Numbered from the stretch's first letter, positions 6,860 through 13,328 are shown. The stretch: DNA of 13,969 nucleotides from an uncultured Lachnospiraceae bacterium (GCA_902783295.1 CACZQT010000084.1:1-13969); one strand, 5' to 3'. Notes: generated by a model from the sequence alone, not told the origin. Translations and numbers: made by a program.

Positions 6860-8164
6860 TCAGGCACTCTCGTGAGACCCGTGACGTGAGCGCATCTTTC
6901 TGGGGCGGGGAACTTCGACGTCCCGGTAAGTGAATTCCGGTTCCCCGGTTCCCTCAATCACTTCTTTCGTGACGATACAGCTGCCCACGCTTTCATCAGA
7001 CGGAATCCGGAACATCAGATCCAGCATTGCTTTCTCCAGAATAGCGCGAAGGCCTCTGGCGCCGGTTTTACGTTCGAAGGATTTCCGGGCGATGGTCCGG
7101 ATAGCTTCTTCCGTAAAAGTCAGTTCCACGCCGTCCAGATCGAAAAGCTTTTCATATTGCTTTACAATAGCATTCTTCGGTTCTGTCAGGATCTTAACAA
7201 GGGCATCCTCGTCCAACTGTTCCAGGGTGACAATCATGGGAAGACGGCCGACAAGTTCCGGAATCAGACCATACTTGACCAGATCCTGAGGAGTCACCTG
7301 TTTAAAATATTCGCCGACGCCGATCTGCACCTTTTCATGTACTTCAGCACCGAAGCCGATGGAATTCGACCCCAGACGGCTTTCAATCATCCTTTCCAGT
7401 CCGTCAAACGCACCTCCGCAGATGAAAAGGATGTTGGTGGTATCAATCTGATACATTTCCTGATGAGGATGCTTCCGTCCGCCCTGCGGAGGTACGTTGG
7501 CAACGGTTCCCTCTACAATTTTCAGAAGTGCCTGCTGAACGCCTTCACCGGACACATCGCGGGTAATGGAAACATTCTCGGATTTTTTGGTGATCTTATC
7601 GATTTCATCCAGGTAAATAATGCCGTGTTCCGCCTTTTTGATGTCGTAATCGGCAGCCTGGATCAGTTTGAGGAGGATGTTTTCCACATCTTCACCGACG
7701 TAACCGGCTTCTGTCAGCGCGGTTGCGTCAGCAATGGCAAAGGGGACATTCAGGAGCTTCGCAATGGTCTGTGCCAGGTATGTTTTGCCGCAGCCGGTAG
7801 GTCCAAGCATCAGTACATTGCTCTTCTGAAGCTCTACCCCGGAATTATCATTGGCGAGAATTCTTTTGTAGTGATTATAGACTGCAACAGAAAGCGCTTT
7901 TTTCGCCTCTTCCTGGCCGATTGCGTACTCATCCAGAAAAGCCTTGATCTCCATGGGCTTCCGGAGAACGATGCCTGTCGTATCGTCACGGAGTTCTTCA
8001 TCCTGTTCCTCGTCGATGAGGTCTTCCAGGATATCATAGCAGGCATCCACACATTCATTGCAGATATACACCCCTTTGACCTGTCCGGAGATCAGACGCT
8101 TCACCTGCATTTCGCTCTTTCCGCAGAAGCTGCAGTACAGGCGGTCATCATAACGAATGGGCAT
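6860..8164 (-). CDS. clpX: ClpX, ATP-binding unfoldase of ClpXP
   Basis: Hexameric AAA+ unfoldase that recognises substrates and feeds them into ClpP. The 434 residues contain the N-terminal zinc-binding domain with Cys11, Cys14, Cys35 and Cys38 (CX2C-X20-CX2C), Walker A GPTGCGKT 121-128, pore loop GYVG 154-157, Walker B IIYLDEIDK 182-190, RKH pore motif 230-232, and the ClpP-docking IGF tripeptide 269-271. The IGF loop shows it can partner with the adjacent ClpP. It begins 12 bp after clpP. The upstream AAGAGG is weaker than the other ribosome-binding sites here, which suggests coupling to clpP translation. The C-terminus ends in a short basic tail. Confidence 0.97.
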   Translation of the reverse strand: MPIRYDDRLYCSFCGKSEMQVKRLISGQVKGVYICNECVDACYDILEDLIDEEQDEELRDDTTGIVLRKPMEIKAFLDEYAIGQEEAKKALSVAVYNHYKRILANDNSGVELQKSNVLMLGPTGCGKTYLAQTIAKLLNVPFAIADATALTEAGYVGEDVENILLKLIQAADYDIKKAEHGIIYLDEIDKITKKSENVSITRDVSGEGVQQALLKIVEGTVANVPPQGGRKHPHQEMYQIDTTNILFICGGAFDGLERMIESRLGSNSIGFGAEVHEKVQIGVGEYFKQVTPQDLVKYGLIPELVGRLPMIVTLEQLDEDALVKILTEPKNAIVKQYEKLFDLDGVELTFTEEAIRTIARKSFERKTGARGLRAILEKAMLDLMFRIPSDESVGSCIVTKEVIEGTGEPEFTYRDVEVPRPRKMRSRHGSHESA

Positions 8165-8176
8165 AGGTACCTCTTT

Positions 8177-8761
8177 CTAAGCGCGGTTCTGGATCACAGT
8201 ATCGATCAGGCCGTATTCCCTGGCTTCTTCCGCTGACATATAATTATCCCGCTCCGTATCTGCCGCAATCACTTCCAGAGGTTTTCCTGTATTTGCGGAG
8301 AGGATCTCGTTCAGGTGCTGGCGCGTTTTCAGAATATGTTCGGCAGCAATGCTGATTTCGGTTGCCTGGCCTCTGGCACCGCCGGAGGGCTGATGGATCA
8401 TTACTTCCGCATTCGGCAGGGCGAAACGCTTGCCTTTGGCACCGGATGAAAGCAGGAAGGCACCCATGCTGGCTGCCATGCCGATGCAGATCGTGGAAAC
8501 GTCGCACTTCACGTAATTCATGGTGTCATAGATGGCCAGGCCGTCCGTTACAGAACCGCCAGGGCTGTTGATATACAGCTGGATATCCTTGGAAGGATCT
8601 TCCGACTCCAGGAAGAGCAGCTGGGCAATCACGAGACTTGCCGTCGTTTCATTAATTTCCTCTCCGAGAAAGATGATTCTTTCTTTCAGAAGACGGGAAT
8701 AGATATCGTAGGAGCGCTCACCGCGGCTCGTAGATTCCAGTACATAAGGGACTAAACTCAT
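8177..8761 (-). CDS. clpP: ClpP, proteolytic subunit of Clp protease
   Basis: Serine peptidase forming the tetradecameric chamber of ClpXP (and ClpCP or ClpAP where present). The 194-residue protein has the typical length, the conserved N-terminal LVPYVLES segment, and the triad Ser98 (GMAASMGA), His123 (MIHQPSGG) and Asp172 (ERDNYM). GGGAGG ends 6 nt before the ATG. It is followed after 12 bp by clpX and preceded by about 200 bp of leader after tig. That leader carries two hairpins and a candidate promoter, so clpP may be transcribed both from the tig promoter and on its own. Confidence 0.97.
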   Translation of the reverse strand: MSLVPYVLESTSRGERSYDIYSRLLKERIIFLGEEINETTASLVIAQLLFLESEDPSKDIQLYINSPGGSVTDGLAIYDTMNYVKCDVSTICIGMAASMGAFLLSSGAKGKRFALPNAEVMIHQPSGGARGQATEISIAAEHILKTRQHLNEILSANTGKPLEVIAADTERDNYMSAEEAREYGLIDTVIQNRA

Positions 8762-8807
8762 TTTACACCTCCCGCTGAAACTTCCCCGCAGGGAAACAAC
8801 AGGTTCA

Positions 8808-8857
8808 AGCAGAACAAACGGATATAAGCTCCTGTCCGATGCCTATATCCGCCTGCT
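8808..8857 (-). promoter_or_regulatory. Hairpin in the clpP leader (weak terminator or attenuator)
   Basis: An 8-bp perfect stem (8819-8826 with 8844-8851) has a 17-nt loop. On the minus strand it is followed by TTTGTTCT. A second 5-bp pairing (8808-8812 with 8853-8857) could extend it across an internal loop that contains the T-rich stretch. It could partly stop tig transcription before clpP. The weak U-tract keeps this uncertain. Confidence 0.4.
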
Positions 8858-8884
8858 CTCACATCATTCAGTTCTTCACGATCA

Positions 8885-8905
8885 CCGGAAAGGCATGCCT
8901 TCCGG
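8885..8905. other. Hairpin in the tig-clpP gap
   Basis: A perfect 12-nt palindrome (8890-8901, AAGGCATGCCTT) extends by four GC pairs (8885-8888 with 8902-8905) around one bulged A. No T-run follows on either strand, so it is recorded as structure only. Confidence 0.45.
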
Positions 8906-8918
8906 CTCAACGTTTGCG

Positions 8919-8947
8919 AAAATACTCTTGCAAGCCGGCAAATTCAA
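8919..8947 (-). promoter_or_regulatory. Candidate internal promoter for clpP-clpX
   Basis: On the minus strand, TTGAAT (8942-8947) and TATTTT (8919-8924) are 17 nt apart, about 160 nt before the clpP ATG. Both hexamers are only fair matches, so this is a suggestion. It would give clpPX a transcript independent of tig. Confidence 0.3.
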
Positions 8948-8963
8948 TGCACGGAAAATGAAA

Positions 8964-10244
8964 TTACTTCGCAGTCTGCATCAGCAGATCCAGAGCTTTC
9001 TGCGCACGGATATTGAGACGGATGTCCTTCATCTGCTCCTCATCCATGTTTTCCTTAAGCTGCTCCATCTTCAGCCCGTACTGGACGGCCATCTTTACCA
9101 GCTCTTCTTCAACGTCAGTATCTGCCGCTTCCAGTGCCTCGGCATCCGCAATAGCTTCCAGAACCAGGCGGCTTTCAATACGTTTTTTAGCCGCTGCTTT
9201 GTTCTGTTCGAGCATGGTCTCGGTCGTCTGGCCGGTGTACTGCATATACTGCTCCATGGAGAGGCCCTGGTAAGCCAGTCTCTGGGCAAAATCCTGCACC
9301 ATGGTGCGGGCCTGGGAATTGATCATAAGATCCGGGATATCCATCTCGGCATTACCCACGGCCTTTTCAACCAGAGCGTCTTCCTTCGCAGCCTTGGCAG
9401 CGCTTTCCTTACGCTCCAGCAGTTTCTTGCGGACATCCGCCCGGTACTCTTCCAGAGTTTCAAAATCGGATACTTCGCTGGCGAACTCATCATTCAGCTC
9501 GGGAAGTTCCTTGGCCTTGATGGCTTTTACGGTTGCCTTGAACACAGCGGGCTTTCCGGCAAGGGATTTCTCGTTATAATCCGCCGGGAAGGTTACATGT
9601 ACTTCTTTTTCTTCGCCGACAGCCGCACCAATCAACTGCTCTTCGAACGTATCGATAAAGCTGTGGGAACCGATGGTCAGCGGGAAATCAGTACCCTTTC
9701 CGCCGGGGAAGGGTTCGCCGTCAACAAAGCCTTCAAAATCCAGCTCGATCATGTCTCCGTCCATAACAGGACGTCCTTCTACCGGTACAGTAGTGGAGTT
9801 CTTTTCCTGCTCCTGCTTCAGAGCTGCTTCCACTTCTTCATCCGTAACGGCAACTTCCTGGCTTTCCACTTCAAGTTCCTTGTACTGGCCAAGCTTCACC
9901 TCAGGACGGACAGCTACGGTGGCCTTAAAGACAACCGGTTTCTCCACTTCTACCTGTGTATATTCGATTTCCGGTTCGGACATAATATCCAGACCGCTTT
10001 CCTTGCAGGCGGCTTCATAGGCACCGGGAACAGCGTCATTAATAGCATCTTCCAGGAATATTCCCTTGCCATACAGCTTTTCCACCATCTTCAGCGGAGC
10101 TTTTCCTTTCCGGAATCCGGGAACCTGGATCCGGTTCTTTTCTTTCTGGTAAACGTTAGCGATGCTCGCTTCAATTTCTTCAACGGGAATTTCTACCGTC
10201 AGTTTCGCCAGGTTATGCTCCAGTCTTTCTACCGTAACACTCAT
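8964..10244 (-). CDS. tig: Trigger factor, ribosome-associated chaperone
   Basis: ATP-independent chaperone and peptidyl-prolyl isomerase that binds near the ribosomal exit tunnel. With the ATG at 10242-10244 the protein has 426 residues. It opens MSVTVERLEHNLAKL and places the ribosome-docking signature GFRKGKAP at 43-50, the same position as in E. coli. An FKBP-type PPIase domain covers about 161-241, followed by a helical C-terminal substrate-binding domain. The reading frame extends upstream to a GTG at 10280, but that codon directly follows a stop. It would also place the strong AAGGAGG (10256-10262) inside the coding sequence, so the shorter start is chosen. It is the first gene of the run leading to clpP, clpX, lon, engB and asnS. 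Confidence 0.96.
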   Translation of the reverse strand: MSVTVERLEHNLAKLTVEIPVEEIEASIANVYQKEKNRIQVPGFRKGKAPLKMVEKLYGKGIFLEDAINDAVPGAYEAACKESGLDIMSEPEIEYTQVEVEKPVVFKATVAVRPEVKLGQYKELEVESQEVAVTDEEVEAALKQEQEKNSTTVPVEGRPVMDGDMIELDFEGFVDGEPFPGGKGTDFPLTIGSHSFIDTFEEQLIGAAVGEEKEVHVTFPADYNEKSLAGKPAVFKATVKAIKAKELPELNDEFASEVSDFETLEEYRADVRKKLLERKESAAKAAKEDALVEKAVGNAEMDIPDLMINSQARTMVQDFAQRLAYQGLSMEQYMQYTGQTTETMLEQNKAAAKKRIESRLVLEAIADAEALEAADTDVEEELVKMAVQYGLKMEQLKENMDEEQMKDIRLNIRAQKALDLLMQTAK

Positions 10245-10255
10245 GTTATCAAAAA

Positions 10256-10262
10256 CCTCCTT
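10256..10262 (-). promoter_or_regulatory. Ribosome-binding site fixing the tig start
   Basis: Minus-strand AAGGAGG lies 11 nt before the ATG at 10244. It excludes the upstream GTG start that a longest-ORF rule would choose. Confidence 0.8.
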
Positions 10263-10294
10263 GTATTGCCCCTCCGGCACTCAATCAGTTTGCC

Positions 10295-10303
10295 ATTATA
10301 ACA
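10295..10303 (-). promoter_or_regulatory. Extended -10 promoter of tig
   Basis: The minus strand reads TGTTATAAT, a perfect -10 with the TGn extension, about 50 nt before the tig ATG. The hexamer 17 nt upstream (TAGCAT) is a poor -35, so recognition would lean on the extended -10. It lies just after the terminator of the preceding SPFH gene, as expected for the head of an operon. Confidence 0.7.
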
Positions 10304-10340
10304 CACTTCTTTTCGGAATGCTAGTACTTTTGTGGATGAA

Positions 10341-10396
10341 CAAAAGGACGTCTGCAGCCTGCCGTTTTTGATAAAACGGTCCGCCGCGGACGTCCC
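10341..10396 (-). terminator. Intrinsic terminator of the nfeD-SPFH operon
   Basis: An outer 7-bp stem (10346-10352 with 10389-10395) encloses an inner CCGTTTT/AAAACGG stem with a 4-nt loop. The minus strand continues TTTTGTT. It ends the nfeD-SPFH transcript about 70 bp after the stop and insulates the tig promoter. Confidence 0.85.
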
Positions 10397-10397
10397 T

Positions 10398-10444
10398 CTG
10401 TAAGTGGTTTACAGCCCGATACCCGGTTTTCTGCAGTCGGGCTG
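10398..10444 (-). other. Two overlapping hairpins after the SPFH gene
   Basis: Stem A pairs 10412-10419 with 10437-10444 (8 bp, CAGCCCGA arm). Stem B pairs 10398-10403 with 10409-10414 (6 bp). They share bases 10412-10414, so their full forms compete. Neither has a T-run; they probably form part of the 3' UTR before the terminator. Confidence 0.4.
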
Positions 10445-10464
10445 AGATCCCTTCATAACAAAAG

Positions 10465-11439
10465 TCAGGCTTTCGGTTCTTCCTGCGGGTCCCCGTCCTT
10501 TGCGATGGCGGAAAGGGAAGCAAGAGTGCCGGCCAGTCCCTGAATATTGGAAGGAATGATGATCTTCGTAGCCTTGCCGTCGGCTGCCTTGGTAAAGGCT
10601 TCCAGGCTGCGGAGCTGGATGACGGCTTCATCTGCGCCGGCATCCCGGATCAGACGGATACCTTCCGCGTTCGCCTGCTGTACCTTGATGATAGCTTCTG
10701 CCTGACCTTCAGCTTCGCGGATGGTAGCTTCCTTCTTGGCTTCCGCCCGGAGGATGGCCGCTTCCTTTTCAGCCTGGGCATCCAGGATCGCTTTTTCCTT
10801 GTGACCTTCTGCTACGAGGATCGTGGACTTCTTTTCACCTTCAGCCTGCAGGATCTTTTCACGGCGTTCACGCTCGGCCTTCATCTGTTTTTCCATGGAA
10901 TCCTGAATCTCCCGGGGCGGGATGATGTTTTTCAGTTCCACACGGTTGACCTTGATGCCCCAGGGGTCGGTGGCCACGTCAAGCTGCGTGCGCATCCTGG
11001 TATTGATCAGTTCACGGGAAGTGAGGGTCTGGTCCAGTTCCAGGTCACCGATAATATTACGAAGGGTGGTGGCTGTCAGATTTTCAATGGCCATCAGCGG
11101 GTTTTCTACACCGTAGGCATAAAGTTTCGGGTCTGTAATCTGGAAGAAAACGACCGTATCAATCTGCATGGTGACGTTATCCTTGGTAATAACGGGCTGG
11201 GGTTTAAAGTCGATGACCTGTTCCTTCAGGTTCACTCTCTTGGCGACACGGTCGATAAAAGGCATTTTGAAATGCACGCCTACGGACCAGGTGCCGATAT
11301 AGGCTCCCAGACGTTCTACAATCATGGCTGTTGCCTGCGGTACGATTTTGACGCAGGAAGCAATAACCATCAGCACAAAAATCACCAGGATTACGATGAG
11401 GGCGGCAGAAAACACACCGGGGAAATCCATGAAGTACAT
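10465..11439 (-). CDS. SPFH/band-7 membrane protein (QmcA/stomatin-like)
   Basis: Membrane-anchored SPFH protein of the QmcA/slipin type, thought to form large scaffolds that organise membrane proteins. From the chosen start it has 324 residues: one TM segment (about 10-32), a band-7 domain (about 33-185), then a charged coiled coil made of five tandem 11-residue repeats (200-254, pattern like E-x-x-K-E-x-x-I-L-x-A), and a C-terminal helix. The frame opens at an ATG at 11454, but AAAGGAG (11445-11451) lies 5 nt before the ATG at 11437-11439, while no SD precedes the first ATG. The later start is therefore preferred. It follows nfeD by 47 bp, the same pairing as YbbJ-QmcA in E. coli. The exact substrate or client is not visible. 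Confidence 0.92.
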   Translation of the reverse strand: MYFMDFPGVFSAALIVILVIFVLMVIASCVKIVPQATAMIVERLGAYIGTWSVGVHFKMPFIDRVAKRVNLKEQVIDFKPQPVITKDNVTMQIDTVVFFQITDPKLYAYGVENPLMAIENLTATTLRNIIGDLELDQTLTSRELINTRMRTQLDVATDPWGIKVNRVELKNIIPPREIQDSMEKQMKAERERREKILQAEGEKKSTILVAEGHKEKAILDAQAEKEAAILRAEAKKEATIREAEGQAEAIIKVQQANAEGIRLIRDAGADEAVIQLRSLEAFTKAADGKATKIIIPSNIQGLAGTLASLSAIAKDGDPQEEPKA

Positions 11440-11444
11440 AGCAG

Positions 11445-11451
11445 CTCCTTT
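11445..11451 (-). promoter_or_regulatory. Ribosome-binding site fixing the SPFH gene start
   Basis: Minus-strand AAAGGAG lies 5 nt before ATG 11439. An upstream ATG at 11454 is immediately adjacent to this site and would translate through it. Confidence 0.75.
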
Positions 11452-11486
11452 CATAAGTTAAATAAACAACGGGTCTTTTTTCTCAT

Positions 11487-11912
11487 TCAGAACGTTTCCA
11501 CAATCAGTTTGACGCCCTGAATTTCTTTGATGCGGACTTTTGTGCCGGCAGGAATCCTGTCACTTCCGTAAGAACGGGCACTCCAGGAAACTCCGTCTAC
11601 CTGTACCTGCCCCTGCGCGAGGGTGTTGTCAATGTCCTTGGTAACCAGGGCTTCTTTGCCGACGACCCTGTCCGCATTGGTCCGGGTAGTCCGGTTGTTC
11701 AGCCAGCGCGTGGCAGCCGGTCTGGTAAACAATACAAGGACAACCGATACGGCAACAAAAACAACAATCTGGACAGGCAGGCCGAAACCCGCCGCTGCCA
11801 GGATGAACGCGGCCACAGCGCCGCCGGCAAACCAGACGGTTGTCAGTCCCTGTGTGGCGAATTCGATGAACAGCAGGACGGCTGACAGGATAATCCAATA
11901 GATTGGCCGCAT
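11487..11912 (-). CDS. Short NfeD-family membrane protein (YbbJ-like)
   Basis: Partner protein of SPFH/band-7 scaffolds. From the ATG at 11910-11912 it has 141 residues: three hydrophobic segments (about 4-22, 24-42, 46-64), then a soluble OB-fold domain (about 82-141) with the NfeD-type GQVQVDGVSWSARS and PAGTKVRIKEIQGVKLIVE strands. It lacks the N-terminal ClpP-like protease domain of long NfeD proteins. The frame is open to an ATG at 11963. The AGGGAGGG at 11917-11924 sits 4-5 nt before the inner ATG, and the extra 17 residues are basic and would precede a normal membrane start, so the inner ATG is chosen. It has its own promoter and is cotranscribed with the SPFH gene. Confidence 0.88.
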   Translation of the reverse strand: MRPIYWIILSAVLLFIEFATQGLTTVWFAGGAVAAFILAAAGFGLPVQIVVFVAVSVVLVLFTRPAATRWLNNRTTRTNADRVVGKEALVTKDIDNTLAQGQVQVDGVSWSARSYGSDRIPAGTKVRIKEIQGVKLIVETF

Positions 11913-11916
11913 ATTT

Positions 11917-11924
11917 CCCTCCCT
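11917..11924 (-). promoter_or_regulatory. Ribosome-binding site fixing the nfeD start
   Basis: The minus strand reads AGGGAGGG just before the ATG at 11912. The upstream ATG at 11963 has no comparable site and would lie only about 2 nt downstream of the predicted transcription start. Confidence 0.75.
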
Positions 11925-11927
11925 TCC

Positions 11928-11941
11928 GGGGGCAAGCCCCC
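11928..11941 (-). promoter_or_regulatory. GC hairpin next to the nfeD ribosome-binding site
   Basis: Five G-C pairs (11928-11932 with 11937-11941) are closed on the minus strand by a CUUG tetraloop. The hairpin sits 3-4 nt upstream of the SD. It could tune ribosome access or protect the 5' end; no alternative structure was worked out. Confidence 0.45.
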
Positions 11942-11971
11942 TGCGAAACCGCACTTTTTTCATCTTTTTTC

Positions 11972-12000
11972 AGTATAAACCATTTTTCCTCTTCTTTCAA
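11972..12000 (-). promoter_or_regulatory. Sigma-A-type promoter of nfeD-SPFH
   Basis: The minus strand has TTGAAA (11995-12000) and TATACT (11972-11977), each one base from consensus, spaced 17 nt. Transcription would start near 11965, giving a leader of about 53 nt that contains the GC hairpin. Confidence 0.8.
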
Positions 12001-12022
12001 CCTATCCTTTTTCTGAATAATG

Positions 12023-12031
12023 TGTTATAAT
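12023..12031 (+). promoter_or_regulatory. Extended -10 promoter of the polysaccharide deacetylase
   Basis: The plus strand has TGTTATAAT, a perfect -10 with TGn extension. No good -35 is found 16-18 nt upstream. It sits 23 bp from the -35 of the divergent nfeD promoter, so the two may share a regulator or compete. Transcription from near 12038 leaves a leader of about 95 nt. Confidence 0.65.
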
Positions 12032-12120
12032 AAACGAAATATAGAGAAAAACCGGGACTATTCCGTTGATTAACCCGTTTCTTTCCGGGGATCCTGACTT
12101 TTCTCACAACAATCACTGAG

Positions 12121-12125
12121 GGAGG
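12121..12125 (+). promoter_or_regulatory. Ribosome-binding site fixing the TTG start of the deacetylase
   Basis: GGAGG is 8 nt before TTG 12134. The next in-frame ATG is codon 65 and has no SD. A nearby ATG at 12144 is in another frame. Confidence 0.75.
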
Positions 12126-12133
12126 AACTGCCA

Positions 12134-13246
12134 TTGAAACAGGATGAAAAATATACCAGCGAAAAATGGGAACGCTCCCAGCAGATCGCGGATAAATACA
12201 GGAGAAGAGCTGCCGAAAGAGGCGGGGAATCCACCGGAGCATCCAGACGTGTCTCCGGCTCCGGAAGCAGCCGTTCGGGCGTTTCCCGCAGAACCGTCCG
12301 TTCCGGCAGGTCCCGCCGAAGCGGAATGCGCACACTTTCCTTCCGGGATGTCATTGCAGGCATTCTGGCAGACCGCCGCTTCCTTCTGGTTTTCGGACTG
12401 GCTCTGGCTCTGCTTCTGATTTTCTTCTTAACTAGGATTTTCGCAGGACCCGGAGGGGGAAAAACACCAACTACCGTGGCGGAAACCACCACAGAGGAAG
12501 AAACGGAAGAAATTACCACAGAGGAAGAAACGGAGGAGCCGCTGGGCTCCTACGCAGAGTCCGGCAAACCGGCTGTAGCGCTCACATTTGATGACGGGCC
12601 GGCTCCCGGTACTACGGATGAGATCCTGGATATCCTGGAGCAGTATAATGCGCATGCAACCTTCTTTATGATCGGGCAGAATGTTTCCGAGAATCCGGAT
12701 GCGGTGAAGAGAATGGCAGACCTTGGCTGTGAACTGGGGAACCATACCTGGAGTCATACCCGTCTAACCACCATGTCAGCCAGTGAACGGGAAGCAGATT
12801 TCCTGAAAACCAATCAGGCGATCCTCGAGGCTTCCGGCGGAACACCGGTCACAGTGATCCGTCCGCCGTGGGGGGCCAGCGATAAGGAAATCCGGGATGA
12901 ACTGCAGATTCCGATTATTATCTGGAATGTGGACACGCTCGACTGGGAAACGAAAGATGCCGACACAACCATTCAGGTGGTCAGGGATGAAGTACAGGGC
13001 GGGGATATCGTCCTGATGCATGATATTCACCAGCCAACCGTAGATGCAGTAAGGGAGATTGTACCGATGCTTATTGAAGAAGGGTACAGACTCCTGACGG
13101 TTTCTGAACTGTATGCGTATTACGGCGAAGAGCTGACCCTGCATCTGGGACATGCATATGCTGAGCCGCAGCAGATCAGTACAGTTCCGGAGACAACGAC
13201 AGCGCCGGTGCCGGCAGAAACCGCGGCTCCCGTACAGAATCCGTAA
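12134..13246 (+). CDS. Membrane-anchored polysaccharide deacetylase (NodB/CE4)
   Basis: Extracellular metal-dependent deacetylase, likely acting on an N-acetylated cell-wall or surface polysaccharide such as peptidoglycan GlcNAc; the substrate is inferred. It has 370 residues. A cytoplasmic N-terminus (1-80) is very rich in Arg and Ser, followed by one TM helix (about 83-104) and an extracellular Thr/Glu linker (112-136). The NodB domain runs about 145-330: TFDDGP 151-156 (Asp153, Asp154), HTWSH 204-208 (His204, His208), RPPWG 243-247, DTLDW 267-271 and LMH 294-296. A Pro/Thr/Ala tail (350-370) ends it. All metal and catalytic motifs are present; Trp replaces the usual Tyr in motif 3. Start TTG 12134 is set by GGAGG 8 nt upstream. 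It is divergent from nfeD and convergent with the esterase gene. Confidence 0.93.
   Translation: MKQDEKYTSEKWERSQQIADKYRRRAAERGGESTGASRRVSGSGSSRSGVSRRTVRSGRSRRSGMRTLSFRDVIAGILADRRFLLVFGLALALLLIFFLTRIFAGPGGGKTPTTVAETTTEEETEEITTEEETEEPLGSYAESGKPAVALTFDDGPAPGTTDEILDILEQYNAHATFFMIGQNVSENPDAVKRMADLGCELGNHTWSHTRLTTMSASEREADFLKTNQAILEASGGTPVTVIRPPWGASDKEIRDELQIPIIIWNVDTLDWETKDADTTIQVVRDEVQGGDIVLMHDIHQPTVDAVREIVPMLIEEGYRLLTVSELYAYYGEELTLHLGHAYAEPQQISTVPETTTAPVPAETAAPVQNP
12488..12541 (+). repeat. 27-bp tandem repeat inside the deacetylase linker
   Basis: Two tandem 27-bp units (12488-12514, 12515-12541) share an identical first 20 bases. They encode the nine-residue repeat TTEEETEEI then TTEEETEEP. 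The repeat is in frame, so its copy number can change linker length without a frameshift. Confidence 0.8.
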
Positions 13247-13270
13247 TTCATGAATTCATAAAGTGCAGAA

Positions 13271-13323
13271 AAGAGAAGGGGACAGCCCCTGTGGTTAAAA
13301 CACAGGTACTGTCCTCTTCTCTT
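13271..13323. terminator. Shared terminator hairpin of convergent genes
   Basis: Fifteen base pairs (13271-13285 with 13309-13323, one G-U on the plus strand) continue into a 6-bp inner stem (13288-13293 with 13301-13306) with a 7-nt loop. The arms are purine-rich on the left and pyrimidine-rich on the right, ending TTCTCTT on the plus strand. It ends 5 bp before the esterase stop codon and starts 24 bp after the deacetylase stop, so it can serve both. The following T-tracts are imperfect on each side. Confidence 0.75.
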
Positions 13324-13328
13324 AATTA

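Noticed and set aside
8895..10301. 468-codon open frame on the plus strand
   Set aside because: It is antisense to tig and runs into the tig promoter region, with no SD or recognisable fold.
10281..10330. CIRCE-like halves near the tig promoter (CTAGCATTC and GAGTGC)
   Set aside because: The left half matches only 7 of 9 bases, the halves are over 30 nt apart instead of 9, and they do not form a proper inverted repeat.
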